A stretch of 56,537 bases of DNA from Candidatus Jordarchaeia archaeon (GCA_029856435.1 JAHQXB010000082.1:1-56537), one strand, 5' to 3'; positions 9,255 through 19,297 are shown, counted from the stretch's first letter. Notes: generated by a model not told the origin, from the letters alone. Numbers and translations are program-made.

Positions 9255-10439
9255 TTAATGTTGGCCTTTTGACTCTAGGACTTTTTGTGTTTCTCTCTGT
9301 AAATCATCCAAATTTTGGTAGAGAAGCTGTATATACTTTCTCGCTATTTTTCTTCTCTTCAATATGCCTTGATATAGGGTTTCTAGGATAGGACTTTCAA
9401 GAAGATCCGCAGCGGCTTTAAGTGCATATATTTTTTCTTTTTCCATTTCAATTGCATTACTAACAATGTTGAGTTCTGCCTTTGCCTGCACTAAACCAAA
9501 GGCCAGATCCTCAGCACTAAAATTTTCCGGAATCAATTTATCAGTTTTTAATTCGAAACGGGCAAAGGCTTCGAACTTTTTAAGAGCCATCTCCCTGTCT
9601 CCCCAAAGAGCTATTGGTATTTGCTCATTAAATTTTTCTGAATGTTCATATGCCTCTCTCCGAAAATCAAGGATTAATGTTAAATCTTTTTGTATACCTC
9701 TAATCTGCTCTAGGACTGTAATGAAGTCGTCGAGTTCGTACTCCCCTCCCGCCTTTATAGATGGACTAATGTACCCAATGCACTGGAGAAAGTTTCGGGC
9801 GAAATCGATTAGATAGTTGGCTAAGCTTATGATTTTATCCACGCTGTTTACCGATTGGTCTTTTAGTGCCTCCTCAATTGTGCAGTAGATGTTTTCCTCA
9901 GATGCCAGCCACTTTTTTAATGTTTCTTCCAACTCATTTATAAATTGTTCCGCGACTTCAGACTTTATGGTTTTTAAAATGCCAAGCAGACCTTTTACCT
10001 CGGATAGTAGGACCGAGAATAGTTCTTTTATTTTTGGATAAATGAAGGCTACAGAGTTCTCCACGTTAAACCTCAGGAAGTGTAGATCAACTTTTTCGGG
10101 TTTTACAATTTCTTCGAGTCGTACTCTCCCGCGGATAATATCATAATACTGCTGTGTCCCGAGAGAATTAATTATACTGAAGAAAAATTCAAACCAGAGG
10201 TTCAGGGCGTTTACAAGCGTGTCAAGGAATGATATGAGCTGTGATAGAGATGTGGTGGACTGTTGGATTACTTCAATAACAAGGTTCGCTTTATATTGTT
10301 TAAATTCCTTTTCTGTTTGTTTTGTGAACCCGTCGTCCACCGAGTAAAGTTCCTTAGAGTAATCTGCGATTAATCTGAAATACCTTTTTAATAGCCTTCT
10401 TAAAGATACTAGCTCTTTAGACAAGTTTGCACCCAACAA
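9255..10439 (-). CDS. Large all-helical protein of unknown function
   Basis: 394 residues, almost entirely predicted alpha-helix with heptad-like hydrophobic spacing, especially in the first 60 and last 90 residues. No signal peptide, continuous membrane span, cysteine cluster or nucleotide-binding motif is visible. A moderately hydrophobic stretch near residues 75-95 (LISFLDTLVNALNLWFEFFF) might be a buried or membrane-associated helix. No ATG is available near the N-terminus, so a TTG start is likely. The neighbours (gdhA, glutaredoxin) give no functional hint. I do not recognise the family. Confidence 0.65.
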   Translation of the reverse strand: MLGANLSKELVSLRRLLKRYFRLIADYSKELYSVDDGFTKQTEKEFKQYKANLVIEVIQQSTTSLSQLISFLDTLVNALNLWFEFFFSIINSLGTQQYYDIIRGRVRLEEIVKPEKVDLHFLRFNVENSVAFIYPKIKELFSVLLSEVKGLLGILKTIKSEVAEQFINELEETLKKWLASEENIYCTIEEALKDQSVNSVDKIISLANYLIDFARNFLQCIGYISPSIKAGGEYELDDFITVLEQIRGIQKDLTLILDFRREAYEHSEKFNEQIPIALWGDREMALKKFEAFARFELKTDKLIPENFSAEDLAFGLVQAKAELNIVSNAIEMEKEKIYALKAAADLLESPILETLYQGILKRRKIARKYIQLLYQNLDDLQRETQKVLESKGQH

Positions 10440-10553
10440 TAAGGTAGATTTTCTTGTTAATCTGTTTTCCTCAAACTAATTTCTTATTTATATTTAGAAG
10501 AAGCAATAACTTGTTTTAAATTTAAAGAATAAAAAATCGAATCCTATATCTTA

Positions 10554-10847
10554 TTATACATATATTTGATTGGGGTCTATGAATTTTCTAATTGCGGTTA
10601 CTATAGATTGGGTGCTGGGTGGGACTCCCACAAAAGTCACTAAACCATTTATCGCAATGGTGGGTACGCCCTCAACCTGATACAGTTTTGCCTTTTCGCG
10701 GCCTGTTTTTGTTTCCACATTTATTTCGTTCACTATTATGCATTCATTAAACGCTTTTTCTATTTCTTGGACGGATTCCTCAATCATTTTTCTAGCCGTA
10801 GGGCAGTAAGGACAGTTCTTAGAATAGAATAGTTCTATTATTATCAT
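10554..10847 (-). CDS. Glutaredoxin/thioredoxin-like small redox protein
   Basis: 97 residues with a thioredoxin fold: first strand IIIELFYSKN, redox motif CPYC (residues 13-16) at the start of helix 1, and the cis-Pro loop VEGVPTIAINGLVTFVG. The CPYC dithiol and the length match archaeal glutaredoxin-like proteins (protein disulfide oxidoreductase half-domains). It probably reduces cytosolic disulfides; its reductase partner is not nearby. Start ATG at 10847 behind a weak GAGGTAAT-type site. Confidence 0.88.
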   Translation of the reverse strand: MIIIELFYSKNCPYCPTARKMIEESVQEIEKAFNECIIVNEINVETKTGREKAKLYQVEGVPTIAINGLVTFVGVPPSTQSIVTAIRKFIDPNQIYV

Positions 10848-11040
10848 CTTATTACCTCAGTTTTACTTACGGTTCTGCACGGATATTGCACAACTAAACA
10901 AATAATTAAATCTATTTAAACTTTACTATTGTTAATACTTCTACACAACCCATCAAACTTCAAACCCCAAAAAGCGAAACAAAACAAAAACAGAACAAAA
11001 AAAGAAAACCTAGAAGTTTCCAAAAGGATGGAAAAATGTT

Positions 11041-12228
11041 TCAGAGGATCTCTCTGATTTTTGAGAGCTTAATGGCCTGTTCTATGACAAACTTTACTCT
11101 CAGGATTTCCTCCTCGGTGTTGAAATAGTGTATACTGATTCGGGAGATACTATCCTTAACCGGCCTAAAAATAACTTTCCTTATTGCAGCGAAAGGCATC
11201 AACTTTATCGCAGGGTAACCAGTAAGATCTATGGACAGTAGGCCAACCCTTTTATTAACGTCTTTTGTTCCAACAATCTTAAGATTGGGGATCTTAGTTA
11301 GCTCATCAATCGCAAAGGAAGTAAGCATCATGTTTCTTCTTCTAATGTTTTCAATACCAATTCTATTCATATAGTCTATTGCGGCGCCCAAACCAATAAA
11401 CCCCAGATAATTTAGGGAGGTAGCCTCAAACTTATAGGGGGCCAACCACCTCCTCTCTTCTGAGATGGTTTCAGTTGGTTCTGCGCCGAAGAGGAATGGT
11501 TCACCTACTATTAGTGGTTGCATTTTTTCTCCATGCTCTCTTTTAAAATATAGACAGCCCGTACCTACGGGTCCGCAGAGAGCCTTGTGCCCTGCTACAG
11601 CATAAAAGTCACATCCGAGTTTTTTCACATTCACCGGAATATATCCCGGTCCTTGGGCACCATCCAAAGCGTAGAGAATATTGTTTTCAGAAGCAATTTT
11701 TCCAATTTCCTCCGCGGGTAAAATAGTTCCTGGGTGGTAGGCAACGTGGCACATAGATATGAGTTTGGTGTGTTCTGTTATGGCCTGTTCCACATCTGCT
11801 GGGTTGACGATTCCCTCCTCGTCAGCTTCTACAGTTACGAGTTGTACTCCGAACTTTTCGACTAAAAGGTTGTATATGTAGCGGTTAGGTGGATACTCCA
11901 CACTATTGATGATTATTTCGTCTCCTTTCTTCCAATCAATATTCTGCAATGCTAGGTTGTAGCCCTCAGTAGTACTTCTAGTTAATGCAATCTCGTCTGG
12001 TGAGGCTCCCAGTATGTTTGCCAGTTTTACTCTTGTTCTCTCTTTTTTCTCCTCAAAATCAAACAAGTTTTCCCAGTTCCCTTGTCCAGTACACATACAT
12101 TCCACTAAAAAATCGCTCATAGCTTGTACAACTGGGCGAGGCAAGGGGCCATAATAACCCGTGTTAAAGTAGGCCCACTCTCTAGTTACGGGAAAATCCT
12201 CTCTAATTTTCTCAATGTCCACAATCAA
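11041..12228 (-). CDS. Class V aminotransferase (PLP-dependent, cysteine desulfurase-like)
   Basis: 395 residues, fold type I PLP enzyme of the class V (NifS/isopenicillin N epimerase-like) group. The PLP lysine is Lys215 in VAGHKALCGPVGTG, the pyridine-binding Asp is Asp189 in ALDGAQG, and the N-terminus FNTGYYGPLPRPV is the class V glycine/proline segment. It lacks the flexible Cys loop expected of a dedicated cysteine desulfurase, so an epimerase, lyase or aminotransferase role is equally possible. GGAGG overlaps the TTG start closely, so translation may begin at GTG 12222. No sulfur-transfer genes adjoin. Confidence 0.85.
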   Translation of the reverse strand: MIVDIEKIREDFPVTREWAYFNTGYYGPLPRPVVQAMSDFLVECMCTGQGNWENLFDFEEKKERTRVKLANILGASPDEIALTRSTTEGYNLALQNIDWKKGDEIIINSVEYPPNRYIYNLLVEKFGVQLVTVEADEEGIVNPADVEQAITEHTKLISMCHVAYHPGTILPAEEIGKIASENNILYALDGAQGPGYIPVNVKKLGCDFYAVAGHKALCGPVGTGCLYFKREHGEKMQPLIVGEPFLFGAEPTETISEERRWLAPYKFEATSLNYLGFIGLGAAIDYMNRIGIENIRRRNMMLTSFAIDELTKIPNLKIVGTKDVNKRVGLLSIDLTGYPAIKLMPFAAIRKVIFRPVKDSISRISIHYFNTEEEILRVKFVIEQAIKLSKIREIL

Positions 12229-12363
12229 TCCTCCATTTATCCAAAATAAAGGTGGTGCTGAGAGTTTTATGGAAAATAAAGTTTTGTCCTGTTAAAGAGG
12301 ATGCCTAGGAAATAAAAAGATTCTCTGATTTTATTTTAAAAAGTAAAAAAGAATCAAAAAGTT

Positions 12364-13008
12364 TTATAGTTTTAGTACCCAAATTTCGGTTTCCTTTGGT
12401 AGATTGCCTTTTGTTATTTCCACTTCTGAGGATTGGATTTCCTTCACTCTAGGCTTACCCTTAGTAAATTCCTTTATGTCGCCTAGGCCGAGTGATAATC
12501 CGGGAGTCTTGTAGTGCATGGGAATTACTATTTTTGGCTTTATTAGATCCGCTACCTCAGTGGCTCCTGTGGCGTCTATGGTGAAGACTCCGCCGATTGG
12601 AATGAAAAGTACATCGATTTCACCTATTTCCCTTATTTGGGATTCCGAGGGGACATGTCCTAGGTCGCCTAGGTGGCAAAACTTTATTCCATCCATTTCA
12701 AATGTGTAGATGACATTTTTGCCCCTTTGACTGCCTTTACTCTCATCGTGGAATACCTGTATTCCCTTTATTGGAATTCCTTTAACTGTTTTGGTGCCTG
12801 CCATCCACAGAACCTTTTCGGCGCCACCCTTACATACATCTTCGACTTTTGAGTAGTGATCGAAGTGATTATGCGAAACCAGAATAATATCCCCGGAACA
12901 TTTAGGGTTAGGTAATCCCACTGAGCCTCCGTGAGGATCCGTGATTACTGTTAGTTTGCTTCCTTTGATTTCGAATGTGGCATGGCCCCACCATTTAACC
13001 TTTACCAA
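12364..13008 (-). CDS. UPF0173-type MBL-fold metal-dependent hydrolase
   Basis: 214 residues. The opening VKWWGHATFEI and TDPHGG are typical of the UPF0173/UlaG-like MBL branch. The metal signature is SHNHFDHYS, followed by CHLGDLGH and a terminal IPMHYKTPG. Enzymes of this branch are broad metal-dependent hydrolases or lactonases; the native substrate is unknown. Start TTG at 13008 with GAGG upstream. Third MBL-fold gene in the first 13 kb but not adjacent to the other two. Confidence 0.85.
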   Translation of the reverse strand: MVKVKWWGHATFEIKGSKLTVITDPHGGSVGLPNPKCSGDIILVSHNHFDHYSKVEDVCKGGAEKVLWMAGTKTVKGIPIKGIQVFHDESKGSQRGKNVIYTFEMDGIKFCHLGDLGHVPSESQIREIGEIDVLFIPIGGVFTIDATGATEVADLIKPKIVIPMHYKTPGLSLGLGDIKEFTKGKPRVKEIQSSEVEITKGNLPKETEIWVLKL

Positions 13009-13370
13009 TCTTCATTCCTCCTTAAGAATCTACAATACTGTTTTGGTGTGAACTTATAAAAACTATTCCCAACGTTATCTATATATCTCACTTCCCAAAC
13101 GCTTGGTTTATTTTTTTCTATTTTTGCGATATTTACAAGTCGATATGAAGAATGCTAGACCTTCGCCGAATATTTTTGGGGACCTTCAAATTCTGAAGGG
13201 AGAAACGAACAGAAATTGGTGAAGGTGATGCAGATTTATTCGGTTCCATCTCCCTAGTAAGGCTCCAAATCGTGAAAGAAGCCCTATAAACACCCCTTTT
13301 TGAGGCGAAGCCGAACAATTCTACATCACCTTATATTACCATGGAAAAACTTTAGGTTTTCATCCTTTGT

Positions 13371-13787
13371 CTAAAGCGCTTTGGTGTATGTGTTTAGTTC
13401 TTGTATGTACTCCTCTATGGTGTGAAACCGTATACCTAAATCTTGCATTTCAGAGATCCGTATCATTTTTTTGAGCAGTCCTTCCCTTCTTTCTGGATCT
13501 TTGAGGGAGGGGGCTGCCGAGAAGCCGCAATTTCCCACACAGTCTGTTGTTACTCCTTGGGAAATTTTTCTCTTTGCCGTTGGCTCCAAAAATATGGTGA
13601 TGTCAGAGTGAGAATGAATGTCAATAAATCTAGGTGCTATAATTAACTCAGAAACATCGATGGTATCGTCGACGCCAGCCGGTTCTATTGAGGGCTTGAT
13701 TCTTGAAATCTTGTTCCCCTCTATAGGGTGGTCTAAATTGAACTAAGGATTCCCTGTGCCATTCAATATTCTTCTATTCTTTAAAAA
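13371..13787 (-). pseudogene. N-acyl-D-amino-acid deacylase (D-aminoacylase), truncated pseudogene
   Basis: On the minus strand one frame reads through typical amidohydrolase N-terminal sequence: KNRRILNGTGNP, a TAG stop at 13743-13745, FNLDHPIEGNKISRIKPSIE, IDVSELIIAPRFIDIHSHSD (metal-binding H-x-H), then EPTAKRKISQGVTTDCVGNC and GFSAAPSLKDPE, ending at TAG 13371-13373. The family is about 500 residues long, so roughly three quarters of the C-terminus is missing. The amber codon sits where relatives usually have Trp (TGG to TAG is one step). The flank 13009-13370 holds further short protein-like fragments on the plus strand (for example GDADLFGSISLVRLQIVKEA) but no intact gene. N-acyl-D-amino-acid deacylases hydrolyse N-acylated D-amino acids. 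Confidence 0.75.
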
Positions 13788-13902
13788 GTATTGAGATCTT
13801 TGAATACCCCCTTCCTTTTTGTTATCTTGTTGTATCTTCTGGTATTTTAACGTGATTACTATGTTGTTGAAAAGTAGGGAGAGGAAAATTGGAGGATTGA
13901 TC

Positions 13903-16900
13903 TTATTTTGTCTCGTTTATGGTAATGGTTATTTGTTCGTCTTTTAGTTTCCATTTCTTTTGGTAGCCTCTTGTTTTGCCTTTTCCCTGTTTTAGGATGG
14001 TTGCTAATGTTTCCTCCCTGATGTAATCACTGTTCTTTTCTATTTCTTGGAACATTTTTTCGCTGCACTCTATGTATACTTCGATTCTCTGCATGTAGTC
14101 TAGGTTCGTCTCTTTTCTCATAGTCTGTATTCTCCTCACTATTTCTCTAGCCAGGGCTTCTTCTGCCAATTCGGGGGTAATTGTAGTGTTGAGAAATACT
14201 TTTACGCGGCCGGCCTGCCCCATCACGTAATTCTCTTTTTCAAGAGTTTCAACTTCCACTTCTTCATTTGTTAGTTCCACTTGGTCGCCGCCGACGAACA
14301 GTGTGAGCTTGTTCCGTTCTGCTAGCTTCTGTGCGGCTTCCTTAGGATCCAGTCTCTCTAATTCTTGGACTATTTTTGGTGCGAGATTCTTAAACTTTGG
14401 CCCAATGTTTTTGTAGTTTGGTTTAAGCCTGTAGGCGACGTAATTGGAATCGCTAGTTTCATATTTGACATTTTTAACGTTAAGTTCATCCTTCAATACG
14501 TGCTCCAAGGGTTTTACATACTCTATTTTTTCCGAATCTGCCACTACTACCAGCTCCTGGAGGGGGTGTCTAAGTTTTATGTTTTTGCTAGCTCTAGCGG
14601 CGCGTCCTGCACTTGAAATTTCAATGGCTAACCCCATACTTTTCTCTAGTTCATCATCGAAGAGTTCCTCCCTAAACTCTGGAAAATCTGTCATATGTAC
14701 ACTTTCGGGCGCTGCAACGTTTCCCCTGGAGAGGTTTTGATACATGGCCTCAGATATTAGTGGTATGAATGGTGCTAGAAGTCTCACTATTTTTTCTAGG
14801 GCTTCAAAGAGGGTTTGATAGGCGGCGATTTTGTCCTCGTCCATTTCCGCCCTCCAGAATCTTCTCCTAGACCTTCTAATATACCAGTTGCTTAACTCGT
14901 CCACCACAAACTTATCAATTGCTCTGGCAGCGGTGTGAATCATATAGTTCTTCATACTTGAGTCCACAATTTTGATGACGCGGTTCAGCCTGCTTTTAAG
15001 CCACCTATCCAAAATGTTCTGTGAATCCTTCTTCTTGAACTTATCATCGTAGGGATTAAAATTGTCTATGTTGGCATTGGTCACGTAGAAGTAATAAGCG
15101 TTCCAAAGAGTGTTGAGGAAATGGTTTCTGGTTTCAATAACCATTTTTTCACTGAAGCGTTTTGGTGCCCAAGGTGGGCTGGATACGAAGAAATACCAGC
15201 GCATTGCATCCGCGCCCTCATTTCTAAATATTATATTCGGATCAACAACGTTTCCCCTAGATTTACTCATCTTGTGTCCGTGCTCGTCTAAAACGTGGCC
15301 TAAGGAAACCACATTCTGATACGCGTGGCTGTCGAAAACAGCAGTTCCCACAGCGTGCAGGCTGAAGAACCAGCCCCGGGTTTGATCAATTGCTTCTGTG
15401 ATGAATGTCACTGGAAAAGTTTTCTCAAAAAATTCTTTGTTTTCAAAGGGGTAGTGATGCTCCGCAAACGATGCGGCTCCGGAATCGTACCAGCAGTCAA
15501 TTACGTAAGGCTCCCTCTTCATGTTTGCACCGCACTCAGGGCAGGCAAATGTAATTTGGTCTACGTAGGGTCTATGGGGATCGAAATCCTTAGGTAGAGG
15601 GCCTGCATAGTCTTCCAACTCTTTGAAGCTTCCCACACAAACATAATGTTTATTATCACACTTCCATATGGGGAGCGGGGTTCCCCAAAATCGGTTACGG
15701 CTTAGAGCCCAATCCTTGCCCTCCTCAAGAAAGTTGCCGAAGCGTCCATGCTTAAGATGCCGAGGATACCAGTTTATCTTCTCATTGTTCCGGAGCAGAT
15801 TCTCCCGTAGAGCACTCAATTTAATATACCATGTTTCAATAGCATAATAGAGAAGAGGGGTATCGCAGCGCCAGCAGAAGGGATAAGCGTGTTCCAAAAC
15901 CCCCTCGCGGAAAAGTAGTCCCTTCTCTCTTAACGCTTCAATAATCTTTTTATCTGCATCCTTAACCTTCATGCCTGCAAAAGGCTTTGCCTCCTCCTTT
16001 ATGCGGCCCGCCTCGTCAACCAATTGTATTATTGCCAAATCATATTTCTTGGCAACTTCAAAGTCCTCAGCGCCAAAAGCCGGAGCCATATGTACAATAC
16101 CAGTACCCTCAGTTAGGGTGACAAAATCCGCCAAAACCACAACAAAAGCCTTCTTCTCCGGCTTAACAAAATCAAACAGTGGCCAATACTCTAAGCCTTC
16201 CAATTCTCTACCCTTAAACTCCCGAACAATCTTGTAGTCACCCTCCAGAACCATTTGGAGAGCTTTAGCTAAAATCAGCCGCTCACCCTTATGCTCCACC
16301 AAAATATAGTCATAATCTGGATGAACCGCCAAAGCCACATTAGAAAGCAATGTCCAGGGCGTAGTCGTCCAAGCCAAAAAATAAGTGTTATCCTCCCCCA
16401 ACAGCTTAAACTTGATATGAATGGAGGGATCCTTAACATCTTTGTAGCCACCTAAAGCCACTTCATGTGCGCTTAAAGGAGTACCACAACGAGGACAATA
16501 CAAGACCACATAGTAATCGCGATACAAGTTACCCTTACTCCAAATCTGCTTCAAAGACCACCAAACAGACTCAATAAAATACGGTTCGAGTGTAACATAG
16601 GGATTATCCATATCCATCCAGGTGGCCACACGCTCCGTCATCCTAACCCATTCTTTCTCGTAGCGGAAAACACTCTCCTTACACTTCTCATTAAACCTTG
16701 CAACACCGTACTCCTCGATTTCCTTCTTGCTATTCAAGCCCAGAGCCTTTTCAACCTCAAGCTCCACAGGAAGACCATGAGTGTCCCACCCCGCTCGCCG
16801 AGGGTTTACATACTCGCCCTTCATTGTCCTGTATCTCATAACTACATCTTTTACCGCTCTGGTTAGAACGTGGCCTACGTGGGGTAGCCCATTTGCAGTG

Positions 16901-17055
16901 GGCGGTCCCTCAAGGAAAACGAACCATCCCTTATTGTTTTTTTCCCGGTATTGTTGGGTTTTTTGGAATATCTTGTTTTGCTTCCAGAATTTTAGGATCT
17001 CCTCTTCGATTTTTGGATAATCAGGTGTAGTTTCAACGTCCTTATAGAGGGGCAT
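13903..17055 (-). CDS. ileS: Isoleucyl-tRNA synthetase
   Basis: About 1050 residues, normal for archaeal/eukaryotic-type IleS. Class I signatures are present: PPTANGLPHVGHVLTRA (HIGH variant HVGH) near residue 55, the CP1 editing domain with TTTPWTLLSNVALAVHP, and KMSKS in GHKMSKSRGNVVDPN near 600. The tail carries the helical anticodon-binding region. It attaches isoleucine to tRNA-Ile in the cytoplasm. A GTG 18 bases further upstream is possible, but ATG at 17055 has GGAAGTG before it and starts the conserved MPLYKDVETTPDY. Strand composition flips inside this gene near 15.0-15.7 kb. Confidence 0.97.
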   Translation of the reverse strand: MPLYKDVETTPDYPKIEEEILKFWKQNKIFQKTQQYREKNNKGWFVFLEGPPTANGLPHVGHVLTRAVKDVVMRYRTMKGEYVNPRRAGWDTHGLPVELEVEKALGLNSKKEIEEYGVARFNEKCKESVFRYEKEWVRMTERVATWMDMDNPYVTLEPYFIESVWWSLKQIWSKGNLYRDYYVVLYCPRCGTPLSAHEVALGGYKDVKDPSIHIKFKLLGEDNTYFLAWTTTPWTLLSNVALAVHPDYDYILVEHKGERLILAKALQMVLEGDYKIVREFKGRELEGLEYWPLFDFVKPEKKAFVVVLADFVTLTEGTGIVHMAPAFGAEDFEVAKKYDLAIIQLVDEAGRIKEEAKPFAGMKVKDADKKIIEALREKGLLFREGVLEHAYPFCWRCDTPLLYYAIETWYIKLSALRENLLRNNEKINWYPRHLKHGRFGNFLEEGKDWALSRNRFWGTPLPIWKCDNKHYVCVGSFKELEDYAGPLPKDFDPHRPYVDQITFACPECGANMKREPYVIDCWYDSGAASFAEHHYPFENKEFFEKTFPVTFITEAIDQTRGWFFSLHAVGTAVFDSHAYQNVVSLGHVLDEHGHKMSKSRGNVVDPNIIFRNEGADAMRWYFFVSSPPWAPKRFSEKMVIETRNHFLNTLWNAYYFYVTNANIDNFNPYDDKFKKKDSQNILDRWLKSRLNRVIKIVDSSMKNYMIHTAARAIDKFVVDELSNWYIRRSRRRFWRAEMDEDKIAAYQTLFEALEKIVRLLAPFIPLISEAMYQNLSRGNVAAPESVHMTDFPEFREELFDDELEKSMGLAIEISSAGRAARASKNIKLRHPLQELVVVADSEKIEYVKPLEHVLKDELNVKNVKYETSDSNYVAYRLKPNYKNIGPKFKNLAPKIVQELERLDPKEAAQKLAERNKLTLFVGGDQVELTNEEVEVETLEKENYVMGQAGRVKVFLNTTITPELAEEALAREIVRRIQTMRKETNLDYMQRIEVYIECSEKMFQEIEKNSDYIREETLATILKQGKGKTRGYQKKWKLKDEQITITINETK

Positions 17056-17073
17056 ATTTTTCACTTCCAACAC

Positions 17074-17735
17074 GATTTTTCTGTATCACTAGAAGATTGT
17101 TAAAAAATGGTTTATTCTGAAAAATTTTGTCATAATACCTTTTACAAGGAATTTTTTGGGAAGCCAGTTCCTCAGAAATAATTTTGTGCGAGTTATTAAA
17201 AGTTTTCAACGGAAGACCTAACCTTTTCACAGTTGAGAAGTAGTTTTGCCTTTTAGCTTTCAAATTTGGCGGCGATACACTTCCGTTGACCTCCATAACA
17301 GTAAGAAGAAAACAAAGAGAATATTTAAATCTTTTCTGATTAAGTCTTCTCCCCAAACTTTTGTCTACTCCATTTAGACAGGAGGCGCATACATACTGAT
17401 TAAGAGGCCATGCAAATGGCAAACTGAATATGAAAGACCACTAAGAATAGCGAATGCTACGCAGAAATTCACATATTCGAGGGTTTCCTAAAATGTTTGA
17501 AGACCCTATTTCTGTACTGTCTGGAACGTGGAAGCATACGAAGGTTTGTGTGAGGACTGTAAGCAAACGTAGTTTTCCCATTGTTCTGTAGATATTCTAA
17601 ACAACACATCGAGGGGTATAATCGTTTAGAGTTTGTGTTGGATTAGAAAACGTTAATAATTCGGGATAGCGCATTTATTTTTTGAGGGCATAGTTCCCGG
17701 TTTGGTATGTAAACTATAGGATGGTTAGCTTATAA
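17074..17735. other. Intergenic region between ileS and the divergent helical protein
   Basis: About 660 bases without a convincing gene. A 126-codon minus-strand frame overlaps the ileS start and has no family-like features or ribosome-binding site. The region must hold the ileS promoter (minus) and that of the plus-strand gene at 17757. A weak inverted repeat CAACACA/TGTGTTG occurs near 17600-17640. Confidence 0.4.
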
Positions 17736-17756
17736 TTGTGGAGGAGCCAAGACCCG

Positions 17757-18791
17757 ATGGCACAAGAAGACCATTCAGATTCTGACCGTTTATTGAATGA
17801 GAGTAGAGAGCTGGTGCGCAGAGCCCTCCTATCAGTGGAGGAGCTAAAAGCCGTTATGGACGAACTTAATAGAAATCCAGAACTGAGCAAGATTGGGCTA
17901 GTTGTTTTTCAGCTAAGTTTTGAGACTAAAAACTTGGTGGAAGAGTTACTTAACGGATTAGATTTACCCGTTTTAGTTGAGAAGTTGAATAACGAAGAAG
18001 ATTTGGAAGTGATTAGAAAATTCTTCAGTTATCTCGGTCAAGGCTCCAAAGGGTTGTCCTCTAGCTGGGTTCCAGAATGGCTGGCCGACAACATGAACAA
18101 AGAATCCCTACTTAATAAACTCAACAACTACACTGGAAATTTTACAGACCCCGTTCTTTTTCTGGAAGCCCTAGTTTCAGTAAATAAGACAGCCGCCAGA
18201 GAACTGGCCCTAAAAATGGATTGGAGCACCATAATAGAAAAGCTGAGTACCGGAGAAGATCTATCCTCTCTAGCCCTATGTTTACGATGTCTCCTTGAAA
18301 TAGACCCCCTACTTGTGGAAGATTTCGTTAAGAAGCTTGACAGGCAAAAAATTGCCTTAGCCGTTGAGAGGGAAAAAAACACCAAAAGTTTAGAGGACAT
18401 CCTCCTGTGCGTTTTTGTGGTTAGAAGAGAGGGAGTTGCCTATGACTTCGTGTGGAGCATAATCAAAGCCGGAGTCTCAAACCTCCTCAAAAAAGACCTA
18501 AAAGATATAAAACTTTTCTTCACAAGAATCGCCGGAAACGAAATCCTACGACTCTTCCCATACAGCGGAAGCGACGACAGAGAAGAAATTCTAAGCGTAC
18601 TCCTAGAATGCATGGGCTCAGAGAATATAGCTCTAAAAGTCAACGGAGAAACAAATGAACCCCTCGTCGAATTCCTACTCAGAAAAATCGCCAAAGTAAA
18701 CCCCATTCTAGCAATGGACCTCAAAGAAAAAGTAGCCCTCAAATACCAAAAATTCCTAGAAGACGTAGTAGACTCCACAGAAACCTTCTAA
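17757..18791 (+). CDS. Helical-repeat protein of unknown function
   Basis: 344 residues from the preferred ATG at 17757, which is preceded at ten bases by GGAGGAG (17740-17746); an in-frame TTG at 17736 is less likely. Almost wholly alpha-helical and acidic, with repeated Leu-rich helix pairs of the kind LVEKLNNEEDLEVIRKFFSY and IIEKLSTGEDLSSLALCL, which suggest a HEAT/ARM-like solenoid of about six repeats. No catalytic or metal motif. The final third becomes strongly A+C-rich in codon choice. Not recognised; a scaffold or partner-binding role is the simplest guess. Confidence 0.65.
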   Translation: MAQEDHSDSDRLLNESRELVRRALLSVEELKAVMDELNRNPELSKIGLVVFQLSFETKNLVEELLNGLDLPVLVEKLNNEEDLEVIRKFFSYLGQGSKGLSSSWVPEWLADNMNKESLLNKLNNYTGNFTDPVLFLEALVSVNKTAARELALKMDWSTIIEKLSTGEDLSSLALCLRCLLEIDPLLVEDFVKKLDRQKIALAVEREKNTKSLEDILLCVFVVRREGVAYDFVWSIIKAGVSNLLKKDLKDIKLFFTRIAGNEILRLFPYSGSDDREEILSVLLECMGSENIALKVNGETNEPLVEFLLRKIAKVNPILAMDLKEKVALKYQKFLEDVVDSTETF

Positions 18792-19014
18792 AAAAGAAAC
18801 TCAAAAATATAAAACCACCCCCAAATCCTCAATAAATCATGAACCTATTGTTAACACAACATAACTATTCTTTAAACATTATCCCATTTATCTCAAGTAT
18901 TTTTGGGAAAATTTTCTTCGTCCCCGCAAAGGTTGGTTAACAATACGCTTAGATGGGAAATCCCATATCTCCCCCCACTCTTCAAACCAGTTTAAAAACT
19001 GAACAATTGGGAAA

Positions 19015-19150
19015 TACTAACATCCCAATGCAGTCTCCGTTCTGACCCAGCATTAACCTTGCGTAATTTTGGGTCTTCCCCCCAAGTTTCATGGGGAGAC
19101 CGGTTCGCCCCGGCTATAGATTCGCAGGATCTTTGCTATGGTTTTTTGCA
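19015..19150 (+). ncRNA. Candidate structured ncRNA A
   Basis: No ORF fits here, but the plus strand has a TATA-like TTTAAAAAC (18991-18999) followed about 25 bases later by a run of stems. AATGC/GCATT (about 19027-19055) is the first. GGTCT-[T]-CCCC (19072-19081) pairs with GGGGAGACC (19093-19101) around an 11-base loop. CTATAG (19114-19119) pairs with CTATGG (19136-19141) and is followed directly by T6 (19142-19147), as expected of an intrinsic terminator. The hairpin and the motif ATAGATTCGCA (19116-19126) recur in the opposite orientation at 19273-19337. Not recognised as SRP RNA, RNase P RNA, tRNA, C/D or H/ACA RNA. Confidence 0.4.
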
Positions 19151-19297
19151 GTTGTGTTCCTAATAATTTATGGTTTTATCGGTGTTTATCCTCAATTTTT
19201 AATATTTCTACCCCTTAAGTGGTGAGAAAAAGTTTTGAGAAGCGCCAAAAAAGGCCCAAAAACACGAGCTTTTGCGAATCTATCGCCCGGGGAACGG
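19102..19297. repeat. Imperfect inverted repeat linking ncRNA candidates A and B
   Basis: The arm at 19102-19126 (reading CGGTTCGCCCCGGC then TATAGATTCGCA) matches the reverse complement of 19273-19297. The inner 11 bases (ATAGATTCGCA at 19116-19126, TGCGAATCTAT at 19273-19283) are identical and the outer part differs by a few substitutions and small gaps. The 146-base spacer holds the ends of both candidates. It may reflect an old inverted duplication of an RNA gene or a cruciform-type site. Confidence 0.55.

Noticed and set aside
13133..13370. Plus-strand fragments such as GDADLFGSISLVRLQIVKEA next to the deacylase pseudogene
   Set aside because: Short, in several frames and without recognisable family; noted as probable decay but not called as a separate gene.
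13743..13745. Pyrrolysine decoding of the in-frame TAG
   Set aside because: The gene is truncated after about 130 codons anyway and the position normally holds Trp; a nonsense mutation is simpler.
17042..17422. 126-codon minus-strand frame upstream of ileS
   Set aside because: Overlaps the ileS start, lacks a ribosome-binding site and shows no conserved pattern.
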